A stretch of 48,171 nt of DNA from JBJXDT01 sp046153505. Its GTDB lineage: Bacteria > Pseudomonadota > Gammaproteobacteria > Burkholderiales > Methylophilaceae. Positions 15,902 to 24,880 of the stretch are shown here, in pieces. The notes beneath the pieces are model-generated. The model worked only from the letters and a program-made list of their open reading frames with translations, was not told the origin of the DNA and searched no databases. A program made the translations under genes and the position numbers. The first letter of the stretch is position 1. Each line of letters begins with the position of its first letter. The stretch covers positions 1 through 48,171 of the forward strand of contig JBJXDT010000017.1 of the NCBI GenBank assembly GCA_046153505.1, given 5' to 3'.

Positions 15902-16579
15902 TTAGACTTTGAACGAAACCAACTTGCCATCTTCCAGTCGATATTGCCGCTGCATTTTCGCTGCCAAGCTCAGGTCATGCGTTACAACCACCAAACTAGT
16001 ATTGAGACTCGCATTGATTTCTAGCAACAAATCAAAGACTTGGTTGGCAGTTACGCGATCTAGATTTCCAGTCGGTTCATCTGCCAAGATACAAGCAGGC
16101 TCGGTAACTAACGCTCTCGCAAGCGCGGCCCGTTGGCGCTCACCGCCAGAAAGCTCTCCTGGCAAATGCTCTAAACGATGCGCAAGCCCCACTTTTGTGA
16201 GCATATCTTGTGCGAATGTAAGCGCTTGCTCTTTTGGCATACGTCGAATAAACAAGGGCATAGCAACGTTTTCAATAGCGGTGAACTCTGGTAGCAAGTG
16301 ATGAAATTGATACACAAAACCAAGCGATTGATTGCGAATTTCGCCTTTTTTGGTTTCAGATAAATCATTGAGCTTGTTACCGAGCAATTCCACCTCACCA
16401 CTAGAAGGTGAGTCCAACCCGCCAAGCAAATGCAATAGCGTACTTTTCCCCGAGCCAGAAGCGCCCACAATTGCAATTTGTTCACCTTTGCTCACATTAA
16501 AATCAATGCCATTAAGCACAGCAACATCCAAGCCTGTGTATGTCTTGCAGAGGTTTCTACAGTGAATAATGTTACTCAT
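15902..16579 (-). CDS. lolD: Lipoprotein-releasing system ATP-binding protein
   Basis: LolD powers the LolCDE complex, which extracts outer-membrane lipoproteins from the inner membrane. The 225-residue ABC ATPase has Walker A GASGSGKSTLLHLLGG, the LolD-specific FVYQFHHLLPEFTA stretch, signature LSGGERQRAALARAL and Walker B ILADEPTGNLD. It overlaps lolC by 8 bp on the same strand, so the two are coupled. The decayed comEC follows directly. Confidence 0.94.
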   Translation of the reverse strand: MSNIIHCRNLCKTYTGLDVAVLNGIDFNVSKGEQIAIVGASGSGKSTLLHLLGGLDSPSSGEVELLGNKLNDLSETKKGEIRNQSLGFVYQFHHLLPEFTAIENVAMPLFIRRMPKEQALTFAQDMLTKVGLAHRLEHLPGELSGGERQRAALARALVTEPACILADEPTGNLDRVTANQVFDLLLEINASLNTSLVVVTHDLSLAAKMQRQYRLEDGKLVSFKV

Positions 16580-17840
16580 ATCTGAGCGCCTCAGCTGGGT
16601 TAATTTGCGAAGCTTTGTAGCTAGGGTAAAGCGTAGCGAGCAGACTTAAGATGAATGACACCACTACAACTACCGTGACATCACCCCACTCGAGCTGTGA
16701 AGGCACTTCGCTAATCATGTAGACATCTTTCGCCAAAAACTGCACATGAAATAAGCCTTCTATAAACGGCACAATGGTGCCAATGTTGAGCGCGATTAGA
16801 ATGCCAATGAGCGCGCCAATGACAGTACCCATAATACCAACCAATGCACCTTGAATAATAAAAATACTCATGATGCTGCTTGGTCCAGCGCCGAGTGTGC
16901 GCATAATCGCTATATCGGCACGCTTATCTGTAACAGCCATCACCAGTGTAGAAACAATATTGATAGAAGCCACCAGCACAATAAACACCATGATGATAAA
17001 CATCACGCGCTTTTCGAGCTGAATGGCTTTAAAGAAATTGGCGTGCTGCTGCGTCCAATCGTTCACATAAAATTGGCCCTTTGGGGTGAGTTGCGAACTC
17101 AATTGTGTGGCCACCTCGCTCGCATCAAATAAATCTGACAGACGCAGACGCAAACCTGTTACGTTATTGCCCATGCGATATAGCTTGGATGCATCATTCA
17201 AGTGAATGAGCGCGAGTCCAGCGTCGTACTCCTGATTGCCCACTTGAAACAAGCCAACCACCTTAAACTGCTTGATACGCGGCACCACGCCAGTTGGCGT
17301 AAACTGGCCTTGTGGCGCCATAAGCACGATTTTATCGCCGACACTTACACCGAGTAAATAGGCTAAATCTGCACCCAAGATAATATTGAATTCACCCGCT
17401 TGTAAATCAGCTAATTTACCCGCTTTCATGTGCTTGCCAATGTCAGCGACTTTTTCTTCATCGCTAGGCAAGATGCCACGCACAATTGCACCCTGCACCG
17501 CTTGGTCGAAACTCAACATACCTTGCGCAAATACATAAGGTGCGCTAGCAACTACTTTTGGTTGGGATTTGGCTTGTGCAGCAACATCTTGCCAATTACT
17601 GAGTTGGTTGCTGTTGCCAGTAATTTCGATATGCGAAGCCACGCTCAAAATGCTGTTTCGCAACTCCGTCTGAAAGCCGTTCATTACTGAAAGCACCACG
17701 ATAATCGCCGCTACGCCAAGCGCAAAGCCAATAATGCTAATAAACGAGATGAGTGAAGTGAAGTGGTTTTTGCGTTTAGCACGGGTGTAGCGCAGACCAA
17801 CAAACAACTCAAAAGGCAAAATTTTTCTGAGGAAATCCAT
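16572..17840 (-). CDS. lolC: Lipoprotein-releasing system transmembrane protein LolC/E
   Basis: This permease subunit of the lipoprotein release complex has 422 residues. The N-terminal region FELFVGLRYTRAKRKNHFTSLIS leads into a first helix (about 28-52), followed by a periplasmic domain (~55-270) and three C-terminal helices (about 280-305, 325-350 and 385-408). The C-terminus ends YPSYKASQINPAEALRYE, as in the family. A single LolC/E gene is common in Betaproteobacteria, where it would form a homodimer (LolF type). It is 51 bp downstream of the 553-residue unknown gene. Confidence 0.91.
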   Translation of the reverse strand: MDFLRKILPFELFVGLRYTRAKRKNHFTSLISFISIIGFALGVAAIIVVLSVMNGFQTELRNSILSVASHIEITGNSNQLSNWQDVAAQAKSQPKVVASAPYVFAQGMLSFDQAVQGAIVRGILPSDEEKVADIGKHMKAGKLADLQAGEFNIILGADLAYLLGVSVGDKIVLMAPQGQFTPTGVVPRIKQFKVVGLFQVGNQEYDAGLALIHLNDASKLYRMGNNVTGLRLRLSDLFDASEVATQLSSQLTPKGQFYVNDWTQQHANFFKAIQLEKRVMFIIMVFIVLVASINIVSTLVMAVTDKRADIAIMRTLGAGPSSIMSIFIIQGALVGIMGTVIGALIGILIALNIGTIVPFIEGLFHVQFLAKDVYMISEVPSQLEWGDVTVVVVVSFILSLLATLYPSYKASQINPAEALRYE

Positions 17841-17891
17841 AGGCGAATCTTAACAGTTTATGCTGTTAAAATTCCATGACATAGTCAAATT

Positions 17892-19553
17892 TTAAATAAG
17901 TAGCTCGACGTGTATCCAATCGCGTTGCTTGCCTAAAACACGACCCACAATTAATACCCGGTCTTCAGCATCTATATTGATGCGATACTCTGCACCTCGC
18001 TTGTATTCGCTGCGAGGCATAATTAATGACAATTTTCCTGATGATTTTTCTTCATTTTTTACCAGCAAAGCCTCTGTGGTTTTAAAGTGCGAAGAAATAC
18101 CTTCGTACTCGTCAACAAAATAACCACTTAAAGTTTCAGACGCGGAGTCTTTACCCACACGAGATATTTGCAAAGCAACCCCATTATTTGAAATTAACTC
18201 TAGCCCAGTACGATATGTTCCATTTTTCTGTTTTTTAAGGCTCTTAATTTCTGCAATTGAGAATGTATCTTTGTCATCAGGTGAGGTATAGCCAATCAAT
18301 TTACCAACCTCTAACCAGTTATTGACTTCTTTACCCAAATCCACTGCTAAGCCACTACTACTCTCATCTACTAACCACCAGTTTTCTGTACCCATCGGTA
18401 CTTTTTGTTTTGATGAAATTAAATGACTTTTATTTTGCATTGCCACTTTCAGCTCAAAGGAGAAATCGCCTTTTTCCGCAACTTTAGGCGTTTGTGTCAT
18501 TTGCAGCGCATATAAACGCTGATAAACTTCATGGAATCCGTGACTAACGTTCAGAAGTTTATTACTTTTATTTCTCACTTCTTTTCTACGTTGCCGCGAA
18601 TAACCTTCAACGCACCACTCTGCGCGCAATTTTTTAAACAACTTCAACATCACACTTGGTGGGGCTATTTTCTCCAAGCCGAATGCGGTTAAGGGTTTAC
18701 CTGTATCCGCGGCACACAAATAGGCTTCAATCAAATCAGCTAAGCGTGTAGTCTTCCAGTAACGATATTCCCCAAATTTCTCAATTGCGCGAACACGCTC
18801 TGGACCACGGTCATTATCAAGCGCGATAAAAAACTGATATCGATTTAGTTTGTATTTATTTACAATCAAGGGATTGGTCGCCCAGATTTTTAAGACTTGA
18901 TCCGTCAACTCTATTTGCAAACGGCTAAAATTGCCCTTTTGCAGGGTATCCAGCATAAAACCACGCTTTAATAACGCCGCAATACTGGTTTCTTTAATTT
19001 GATAGTTATATAGAAACAGATTCTTATTCAAAATTGCCAAATTTTCAGCATATTTGATGACATTGTGAACATTTGTCCAAGTACCAATTGGTGCTGGTTG
19101 ATCGTCAAAATAGCGCCATTTAGCCATCATAAATGTAGCGTTTAAAAAACGTGCCAATATCAAATTGATTTGATCATCGTTTATTTTTAATTTGCTTTGA
19201 TTTTGATAAGTCTCAAAAAACTGGCTGTAATTGACATAAAGCTGTCTCTGATACGTCATCACAACATTGTGAATCTCAGACTCTGAATCTCTATTAATTT
19301 TGTTTGAAATCAGATATTTATGCGTAATTTTCTTCACGCTTTGATAAGTGTTTTGATCAATTTCGAGAATAATTTCAATTTTATTCTTTAAGTTTGCGAC
19401 GTCAGAAAAGTCTATTTTAGATAGCCGACGTTTGGTTTCGGAAAGCGCTTCAAGCGCACCCATTTCGGAGAGCGTGTTCATCCAACCAAGATTTTGTTGA
19501 GAATCTTGGGTATGAAAAGCGGACTGAATCTTGTGCATCACATTAAACAACAT
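17892..19553 (-). CDS. Large cytoplasmic protein of unknown function
   Basis: I do not recognise a named family. The frame can start at TTG 19562, but that codon lies within one base of a GGAG motif; the ATG at 19553, nine bases after it, fits better and gives 553 residues. There is no signal peptide or membrane helix. Residues ~30-330 look helical, rich in Lys, Asn and Tyr. Residues ~385-553 look beta-rich, with a WWLVDESSSGLAVDL motif that recalls PilZ-like or degenerate PilZ regions in betaproteobacterial proteins; this is a weak analogy. It may be cotranscribed with lolC-lolD. Confidence 0.7.
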   Translation of the reverse strand: MLFNVMHKIQSAFHTQDSQQNLGWMNTLSEMGALEALSETKRRLSKIDFSDVANLKNKIEIILEIDQNTYQSVKKITHKYLISNKINRDSESEIHNVVMTYQRQLYVNYSQFFETYQNQSKLKINDDQINLILARFLNATFMMAKWRYFDDQPAPIGTWTNVHNVIKYAENLAILNKNLFLYNYQIKETSIAALLKRGFMLDTLQKGNFSRLQIELTDQVLKIWATNPLIVNKYKLNRYQFFIALDNDRGPERVRAIEKFGEYRYWKTTRLADLIEAYLCAADTGKPLTAFGLEKIAPPSVMLKLFKKLRAEWCVEGYSRQRRKEVRNKSNKLLNVSHGFHEVYQRLYALQMTQTPKVAEKGDFSFELKVAMQNKSHLISSKQKVPMGTENWWLVDESSSGLAVDLGKEVNNWLEVGKLIGYTSPDDKDTFSIAEIKSLKKQKNGTYRTGLELISNNGVALQISRVGKDSASETLSGYFVDEYEGISSHFKTTEALLVKNEEKSSGKLSLIMPRSEYKRGAEYRINIDAEDRVLIVGRVLGKQRDWIHVELLI

Positions 19554-19690
19554 TGCCTGCAACTCCTACATAAAATCTACAATACGTAATTGCTTTTGCA
19601 AGTTGCGTACCAGATTTTACTAAGCGTTGCTTTTCCCCTGATTTAACGAATACTTGTAATAATTTTTTTAACTCCTGCTAAAATTACACT

Positions 19691-20290
19691 ATGTTTACAG
19701 GAATAATACAAGCGACAGGTCAAATTGATGCATTAGAACGCACAGGTGATGACTTAAAGTTAGTGATAAACGCTAAAAATTTAGGGCTTGCGGACGTAAA
19801 TGAGGGCGATAGCATTGCGGTGAATGGCGTGTGTTTGACGGCAACTGCCATTACCAGCTCGCATTTTGCAGCACATGTTTCAAAAGAAACTCTAGGCGTG
19901 ACGACAAGTTTAGATGGCAATTCAAATGTGAACTTAGAAAAAGCATTGCGTTTAGGTGATCGACTTGGCGGACATTTGGTGAGTGGTCATGTCGATGGTG
20001 TTGGCAAAGTGACACGTTTTGAGGGGCTAGGGAATTGCTGGCTATTAGCGATTGAAGCGCCCTCGGTACTCTCAAAATATATTGCCAAAAAAGGTAGTAT
20101 TTGTGTGGATGGCGTGAGCTTGACGGTGAACACTGTTGTGCGCAATACCTTCACTATCAACATTATTCCTCATACGTTACAAAACACCACGCTCGCCAAT
20201 TTAAAAATTGGAGATAACGTGAATTTAGAAATCGACCAAACGGCTCGCTACTTAGAACGTTTGGCAGAGTGGACATTGGAAAATAATTAA
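19691..20290 (+). CDS. ribE: Riboflavin synthase
   Basis: The enzyme dismutates two 6,7-dimethyl-8-ribityllumazines to riboflavin. The 199-residue protein has the tandem lumazine-binding barrels: MFTGIIQATGQI at the N-terminus with VNGVCLTAT, then SGHVDGVGKV and VDGVSLTVN in the second half. Length is normal (E. coli names it ribC). The start of ribB overlaps its stop by one base (TAATG), so the two form an operon. The 128-bp leader shows no FMN riboswitch. Confidence 0.93.
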   Translation: MFTGIIQATGQIDALERTGDDLKLVINAKNLGLADVNEGDSIAVNGVCLTATAITSSHFAAHVSKETLGVTTSLDGNSNVNLEKALRLGDRLGGHLVSGHVDGVGKVTRFEGLGNCWLLAIEAPSVLSKYIAKKGSICVDGVSLTVNTVVRNTFTINIIPHTLQNTTLANLKIGDNVNLEIDQTARYLERLAEWTLENN

Positions 20291-21402
20291 TGCCGCATCG
20301 TTTTATTAGCACAATAACTGACATTATTGCAGACATCAAAAGCGGAAAAATGGTCATTCTTGTCGATGACGAAAACCGTGAAAACGAGGGTGATTTTGTA
20401 ATTGCTGCTGAATTCGCCACCGCCGAGCATGTCAACTTTATGGCCAAGTTTGGACGCGGACTTATTTGTTTGACGCTCACCGAGGAACGCTGCAAAAAGC
20501 TCGACTTACCGCCAATGGTAGAAAATAACGGCTCGCGCTTGGGCACCAATTTTACTTTATCAATTGAGGCTGCAAAGGGCGTTACCACTGGGATTTCAGC
20601 TGCAGACCGCGCTACGACTATTAAAGCGGCGATTGCAAAAGATGCCAGCGCCAGCAGCATTGTCAGCCCAGGTCACGTGTTTCCGCTTACCGCAGTGAAT
20701 GGTGGCGTACTGGTGCGCGCAGGGCACACCGAGGCAGGTTGCGATTTAACCGCGCTAGCCGGTTGCCAACCTGCCAGTGTGATTTGCGAAATCCTGAAAG
20801 ATGATGGCGAAATGGCGCGCCTGCCAGATTTGGTTGAAATTGCGCATAAGCACGGCATTAAAATTGGCACAATCGCGGATTTAATTCGCTACCGCAGTGA
20901 AAATGAAAAGATTGTTGAGCGCGTCGTCGAGCGAGTAATTAAAACCCCTTTTGGCAATATGAATTTAATTGCTTATCGAGACAAAATTTCGCAAGAAACA
21001 CATTTGGCCATTATCAAAGGTAGCCCAAACGCCGAAACAGAAACTTTGGTGCGCGTGCACGAGCCTTTATCCGTATTTGATCTGCTTGATAGCAGCAATC
21101 GCACGCATAGCTGGAGCGCGCTTGATGCTCTGAAAGCCTTGTCTGAAAAAGCTTCTGGCGTGTTGGTATTTTTGTATCATGGCGAATCTGGGCTTGATTT
21201 GGTTGAACGTATTTCTCACGCAGATGAACCGATTCTTTATCACCAAGAGCTTCGTACTTATGGCATCGGCTCACAAATTTTACTAGATTTAGGCGTGCGC
21301 AAAATGCGTTTGATGGCAACCCCACGAAAAATGCCGAGCATGGATGGTTTTGGTTTAGAGATTACGGGATATTTGGAACCCCAAAAAGCTGCTGCAAAAT
21401 AA
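20290..21402 (+). CDS. ribB: 3,4-dihydroxy-2-butanone-4-phosphate synthase with degenerate GTP cyclohydrolase II domain
   Basis: The N-terminal domain (1-205) makes the four-carbon precursor of riboflavin from ribulose 5-phosphate. It has the acidic loop VDDENRENEGDF at 25-36, TGISAADRATTI and RAGHTEAGCDL, all intact. The C-terminal ~160 residues align with GTP cyclohydrolase II, but the zinc-cysteine motif normally following RVHSECLTGD is replaced by RVHEPLSVFDLLDSS with no cysteines. Only the final RTYGIGSQIL segment is familiar. This matches RibBX-type proteins whose RibA half is inactive, so a separate ribA would be needed elsewhere. Confidence 0.9.
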   Translation: MPHRFISTITDIIADIKSGKMVILVDDENRENEGDFVIAAEFATAEHVNFMAKFGRGLICLTLTEERCKKLDLPPMVENNGSRLGTNFTLSIEAAKGVTTGISAADRATTIKAAIAKDASASSIVSPGHVFPLTAVNGGVLVRAGHTEAGCDLTALAGCQPASVICEILKDDGEMARLPDLVEIAHKHGIKIGTIADLIRYRSENEKIVERVVERVIKTPFGNMNLIAYRDKISQETHLAIIKGSPNAETETLVRVHEPLSVFDLLDSSNRTHSWSALDALKALSEKASGVLVFLYHGESGLDLVERISHADEPILYHQELRTYGIGSQILLDLGVRKMRLMATPRKMPSMDGFGLEITGYLEPQKAAAK

Positions 21403-21453
21403 TGTCAATAAGACGACGATTGATCGCAGCTTGTTCAAAATTTCAAATAAGTT

Positions 21454-22047
21454 ATGCTAGAATGCGGGCTATTGGAAAACATTAATTTAACAGGTCAGTT
21501 TCTCATCGCGATGCCCAGCATGACTGACCCATATTTTTCAAAAACACTCACCTTTATTTGCACACATAACCAAGACGGCGCTATGGGCGTTGTTATAAAT
21601 CGTCCTATCGAACTTGATGTGGCAAGCTTATTCAAACAAATGAAGCTGGAGATTGAGTTTTCTCCATTTCTTGAAAACCCGCTGTATTTTGGTGGTCCAG
21701 TACAACAAGAGCGTGGCTTTATTTTGCACACCCCTCACGCTGAATACAATTCAACCCTTATCGTCAACAACAGCATTGCGCTTACAACCTCTAAAGATAT
21801 TTTAGAGGCTGTTGCGCAGCAAGATGCGCCTGAGAAAATACTGATAGCATTGGGCTATGCTGGCTGGACGGCTGGTCAGCTTGAGGATGAAATAGCGAAC
21901 AACGCTTGGCTCAACTTAGAAACACCGCAAATTAATGCGCTTCACGCGCTTATCTTTGATACGCCGAATGCTGATAAGTTTGATTTGGCCATGCGAATGA
22001 TGGGGCTTAATTTGGCCAATTTATCTGATGTTGCGGGGCACGCCTAA
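21454..22047 (+). CDS. YqgE/AlgH family protein
   Basis: This 197-residue protein matches the UPF0301 (YqgE/AlgH) family: NLTGQFLIAMPSMTDPYF at the start, GAMGVVINRP near 48 and YFGGPVQQERGFILH near 78. The biochemical role is unsettled; AlgH has been linked to alginate regulation in Pseudomonas. The gene ends exactly where ruvX begins (stop at 22045-22047, ATG at 22048), the usual pairing in Proteobacteria. The start could also be a few codons downstream. Confidence 0.9.
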   Translation: MLECGLLENINLTGQFLIAMPSMTDPYFSKTLTFICTHNQDGAMGVVINRPIELDVASLFKQMKLEIEFSPFLENPLYFGGPVQQERGFILHTPHAEYNSTLIVNNSIALTTSKDILEAVAQQDAPEKILIALGYAGWTAGQLEDEIANNAWLNLETPQINALHALIFDTPNADKFDLAMRMMGLNLANLSDVAGHA

Positions 22048-22539
22048 ATGATTGCCGAAAAACAAGCACTAAGCCAAAGCCACTTGCCTATATTGGAAAG
22101 AAGTTACCCTAATATTGCAGGCACGATAATGGCGTTTGATTTTGGTGAAAAGCGCATTGGTGTTGCAACGGGTGAAACCATGCTAAAAGCGGCTCACGCA
22201 TTGACGACCATTGAGTCAGAATCAAACGATGTGCGCTTTGCTGAAATTGGAAAATTGATACAAGAATGGAAGCCAAGCTTGCTTGTTATAGGCCTACCCA
22301 CGCATTTGGATGGTACAACGCATCACCTAACGCATCTATCCAAAAAATTTGCTCAGCGACTTGAAGGTAGATTTAATTTGCCTGTAATCATGATAGATGA
22401 GCGCCTAAGTTCGGCAGAAGCTGCCCAACAACTGAGCCAAGCGGGCCTTACCGCGAAACTGCAAAAAGGCATGATTGATGCTGTTGCAGCACAAGTCATT
22501 TTACAATCTTATTTTGACAACTTGCCTACAAATGAATAA
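22048..22539 (+). CDS. ruvX: Putative pre-16S rRNA nuclease / Holliday junction resolvase-like protein
   Basis: YqgF/RuvX is a RNase H-fold nuclease implicated in 16S rRNA 5' maturation. The 163-residue protein has the first catalytic Asp in MAFDFGEKRIGVATG (29-43), the VIGLPTHLDGT motif near 80 and the second acidic motif IDERLSSAEA near 117, with a final D in MIDAVAAQ. The ~28 residues before MAFDFG are longer than in many homologues, so translation may begin at the internal ATG. It is coupled to yqgE upstream and overlaps pyrB downstream by 8 bp. Confidence 0.9.
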   Translation: MIAEKQALSQSHLPILERSYPNIAGTIMAFDFGEKRIGVATGETMLKAAHALTTIESESNDVRFAEIGKLIQEWKPSLLVIGLPTHLDGTTHHLTHLSKKFAQRLEGRFNLPVIMIDERLSSAEAAQQLSQAGLTAKLQKGMIDAVAAQVILQSYFDNLPTNE

Positions 22540-23485
22540 TCCCCAACTTGATAAAAATGGAGAACTTAAGCACTTGTTGTCAATTGAGGGTTTACCTAAA
22601 AAGATTCTAACGCAAATATTAGATAAGGCTGAAACCTTTGTTGGCGCGGCTGAGCGTGATATTAAAAAAGTATCCTTACTGCACGGAAAAACTGTTTGCA
22701 ATATTTTCTTTGAGAACAGCACCCGTACTCGCACTACTTTTGAAATCGCTGCCAAGCGTTTATCTGCCGATGTTATTAATTTAAACGTTGGCACTTCCTC
22801 GCAATCCAAGGGTGAGACTATATTAGATACAGTTGATAACCTCATCGCGATGCACACCGACATGTTTGTAGTGCGTCACAGCCAAAGCGGTGCTGCTCAT
22901 TTAATCGCGCAACATGTACCACATGGCATTAGCGTTATCAATGCCGGTGATGGTCGCCATGCACACCCCACTCAAGGCTTGCTCGATGTATTTACCGTAC
23001 GCAAATATAAGCCAGAAATGCACAATCTACGCGTCGCTTTGGTTGGGGATATTTTGCACTCGCGCGTTGCCCGCAGTGAAATCCATGCGCTCACGACATT
23101 GGGAGTACCTGAAGTGCGCGTGATTGCACCAAAAACATTGCTTCCTGCGCATGTTGAGAAACTTGGCGTACAGGTTTACCATGATATGAACGAAGGCCTA
23201 AAAGATGTGGATGTCATTATGATGTTGCGCCTTCAAAGCGAACGCATGACAGGAGCAATGTTACCTAGCGCACAAGAATATTTTAAAACTTACGGTCTTA
23301 CACTAGAAAAACTTGCACTCGCGAAACCAGATGCTATTGTGATGCATCCAGGCCCGATGAACCGCGGAGTAGAAATAGACTCGCGCGTGGCGGATGGCAA
23401 GCAATCGGTCATATTACCTCAGGTCACCTACGGGATTGCTATTAGAATGGCTGTGATGGCGATTTTAGCTGGAGGTAAGGCATGA
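22532..23485 (+). CDS. pyrB: Aspartate carbamoyltransferase catalytic subunit
   Basis: PyrB condenses carbamoyl phosphate with aspartate in pyrimidine synthesis. The frame opens at 22475, but the ATG at 22532 (MNNPQLDKNG) gives the usual 317 residues. The carbamoyl phosphate loop FENSTRTRTTFEIAAKRL (59-76 region), HPTQGLLD and HPGPMNRGVEI are intact. The gene overlaps ruvX by 8 bp and pyrC' by ATGA. A pyrR gene, frequent between ruvX and pyrB, is absent, so PyrR attenuation does not act from here. Confidence 0.94.
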   Translation: MNNPQLDKNGELKHLLSIEGLPKKILTQILDKAETFVGAAERDIKKVSLLHGKTVCNIFFENSTRTRTTFEIAAKRLSADVINLNVGTSSQSKGETILDTVDNLIAMHTDMFVVRHSQSGAAHLIAQHVPHGISVINAGDGRHAHPTQGLLDVFTVRKYKPEMHNLRVALVGDILHSRVARSEIHALTTLGVPEVRVIAPKTLLPAHVEKLGVQVYHDMNEGLKDVDVIMMLRLQSERMTGAMLPSAQEYFKTYGLTLEKLALAKPDAIVMHPGPMNRGVEIDSRVADGKQSVILPQVTYGIAIRMAVMAILAGGKA

Positions 23486-24756
23486 AAGTACTCATAAAAA
23501 ATGGGCATGTGATAGACCCAAAAAATAACATCGATGCCAAGCATGATGTATTTATTGCAGACAGCAAAATCGCCAGCGTGGGCAAAGCTCCTGATGGCTT
23601 TATCGCAGACCAAGTAATTGATGCTAAAGGATTAATTGTTTCACCTGGCTTCGTGGATTTAAGTGCGCGCTTACGTGAACCTGGCTCGGAATACAAAGCT
23701 ACACTTAAAAGTGAACTCCAAGCCGCTGCAGCTGGCGGGGTAACTAGCCTTGCATGTCCGCCAGACACCGACCCAGTCTTAGATGAACCTGGACTGATTG
23801 AGATGCTAAAGCTACGTGCAAGGCGTGTCAACTTAGCGCGCATTTACCCAATCGGCGCCTTGACACAAAAACTTGCAGGCAAAGCAATTACTGAGATGTT
23901 TGAACTGACAGCAGCAGGCTGTGAGGGTTTTACCCAGTCCGATAATCCCATTGTAGATACACAAGTATTGTGGCGCGCGTTTGAGTACGCTGCGACGTTT
24001 GGCTACACGCTATTTTTGCGCCCAGAAGAGCCCTTTCTTATCGCCGATGGGGTGGCACATGATGGTGAAGTAGCAAGCAGACTTGGTCTAAAAGGAATTC
24101 CATCCGCTGCAGAAAGTTTGGCAATTTCGACAATTTTAAGAATTGCCTCTGAAACTAAAACCAAAATTCACCTATGCCGTATTTCTACTGCTGAAGGAGT
24201 AGATTTAGTGAAACAAGCCAAGCGAAATGGCCTTGCCGTTAGCGCAGATGTCAGTGCACATCACCTTCACTTAACTGAGCATGATATTGGTTTTTTTAAC
24301 GCGCTTGCACACCTTAAACCACCACTTCGCAGTACACGCGATAAAGAAGCGCTTTGCAAAGGGTTGAAAGACGGCACGATTGATGCAGTATGCTCCGACC
24401 ACACACCTGTAGATGACGATGCAAAATTATTACCATTTGCCGAGGCTGAAGCTGGGGCAACAGGCTTAGAACTGCTGTTGCCTTTAACACTTGCCTGGAG
24501 CAACAATAGCAAAACGCCCCTTACCGATGCAATCGCTAAAATTACCTGTTCACCTGCGACAATATTAGGAATTAAAGGTGGTCATTTAAGTATTAATGCA
24601 AGTGCAGATGTCACTATTTTTGATCCTGAACAAACGTGGAAAGTGGAGCCGATTGCACTTAAAAGTCAAGGTAAAAATACGCCTTTTATTGGTTTAGAAA
24701 TGATGGGGAAAGTCCACTTCACCTTACTTAATGGGCAAATTACCTATCAAATTTAG
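23482..24756 (+). CDS. Dihydroorotase-like protein PyrC' (zinc motif lost)
   Basis: The 424-residue protein has the amidohydrolase fold of class I dihydroorotase (LIVSPGFVDL, SDNPIV, CSDHTPVDDD). At the first zinc site, however, the invariant HxH before LREPG is replaced by S61-A62-R63, so metal binding and catalysis should fail. Such PyrC' proteins in Pseudomonas and relatives are known non-catalytic partners that hold aspartate carbamoyltransferase together. Coupling to pyrB by a 4-bp overlap supports that role here. An active pyrC must then exist elsewhere in the genome. Confidence 0.88.
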   Translation: MKVLIKNGHVIDPKNNIDAKHDVFIADSKIASVGKAPDGFIADQVIDAKGLIVSPGFVDLSARLREPGSEYKATLKSELQAAAAGGVTSLACPPDTDPVLDEPGLIEMLKLRARRVNLARIYPIGALTQKLAGKAITEMFELTAAGCEGFTQSDNPIVDTQVLWRAFEYAATFGYTLFLRPEEPFLIADGVAHDGEVASRLGLKGIPSAAESLAISTILRIASETKTKIHLCRISTAEGVDLVKQAKRNGLAVSADVSAHHLHLTEHDIGFFNALAHLKPPLRSTRDKEALCKGLKDGTIDAVCSDHTPVDDDAKLLPFAEAEAGATGLELLLPLTLAWSNNSKTPLTDAIAKITCSPATILGIKGGHLSINASADVTIFDPEQTWKVEPIALKSQGKNTPFIGLEMMGKVHFTLLNGQITYQI

Positions 24757-24789
24757 CTGGTTTTTATAAGAAAATAAAACAAAAGATAC

Positions 24790-24818
24790 TTGACGTAAAA
24801 TTAAAACGCGCCGATAGT
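24790..24818 (+). promoter_or_regulatory. Candidate sigma-70 promoter for the HhH/OmpA gene pair
   Basis: TTGACG (24790-24795) and GATAGT (24813-24818) are separated by exactly 17 bp, 62 bp before the ATG at 24881. A strong AGGGGAG ribosome site follows. Confidence 0.45.
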
Positions 24819-24880
24819 TGCCATTTAGTAATTTCTAGTAGTTTTGTCTTCGTTAAGTCATTAATAATAGGGGAGTAAAA

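Noticed and set aside
19563..19690. FMN riboswitch ahead of ribE
   Set aside because: The 128-bp leader lacks the conserved RFN helices and AGGG-type boxes; only AT-rich sequence is present.
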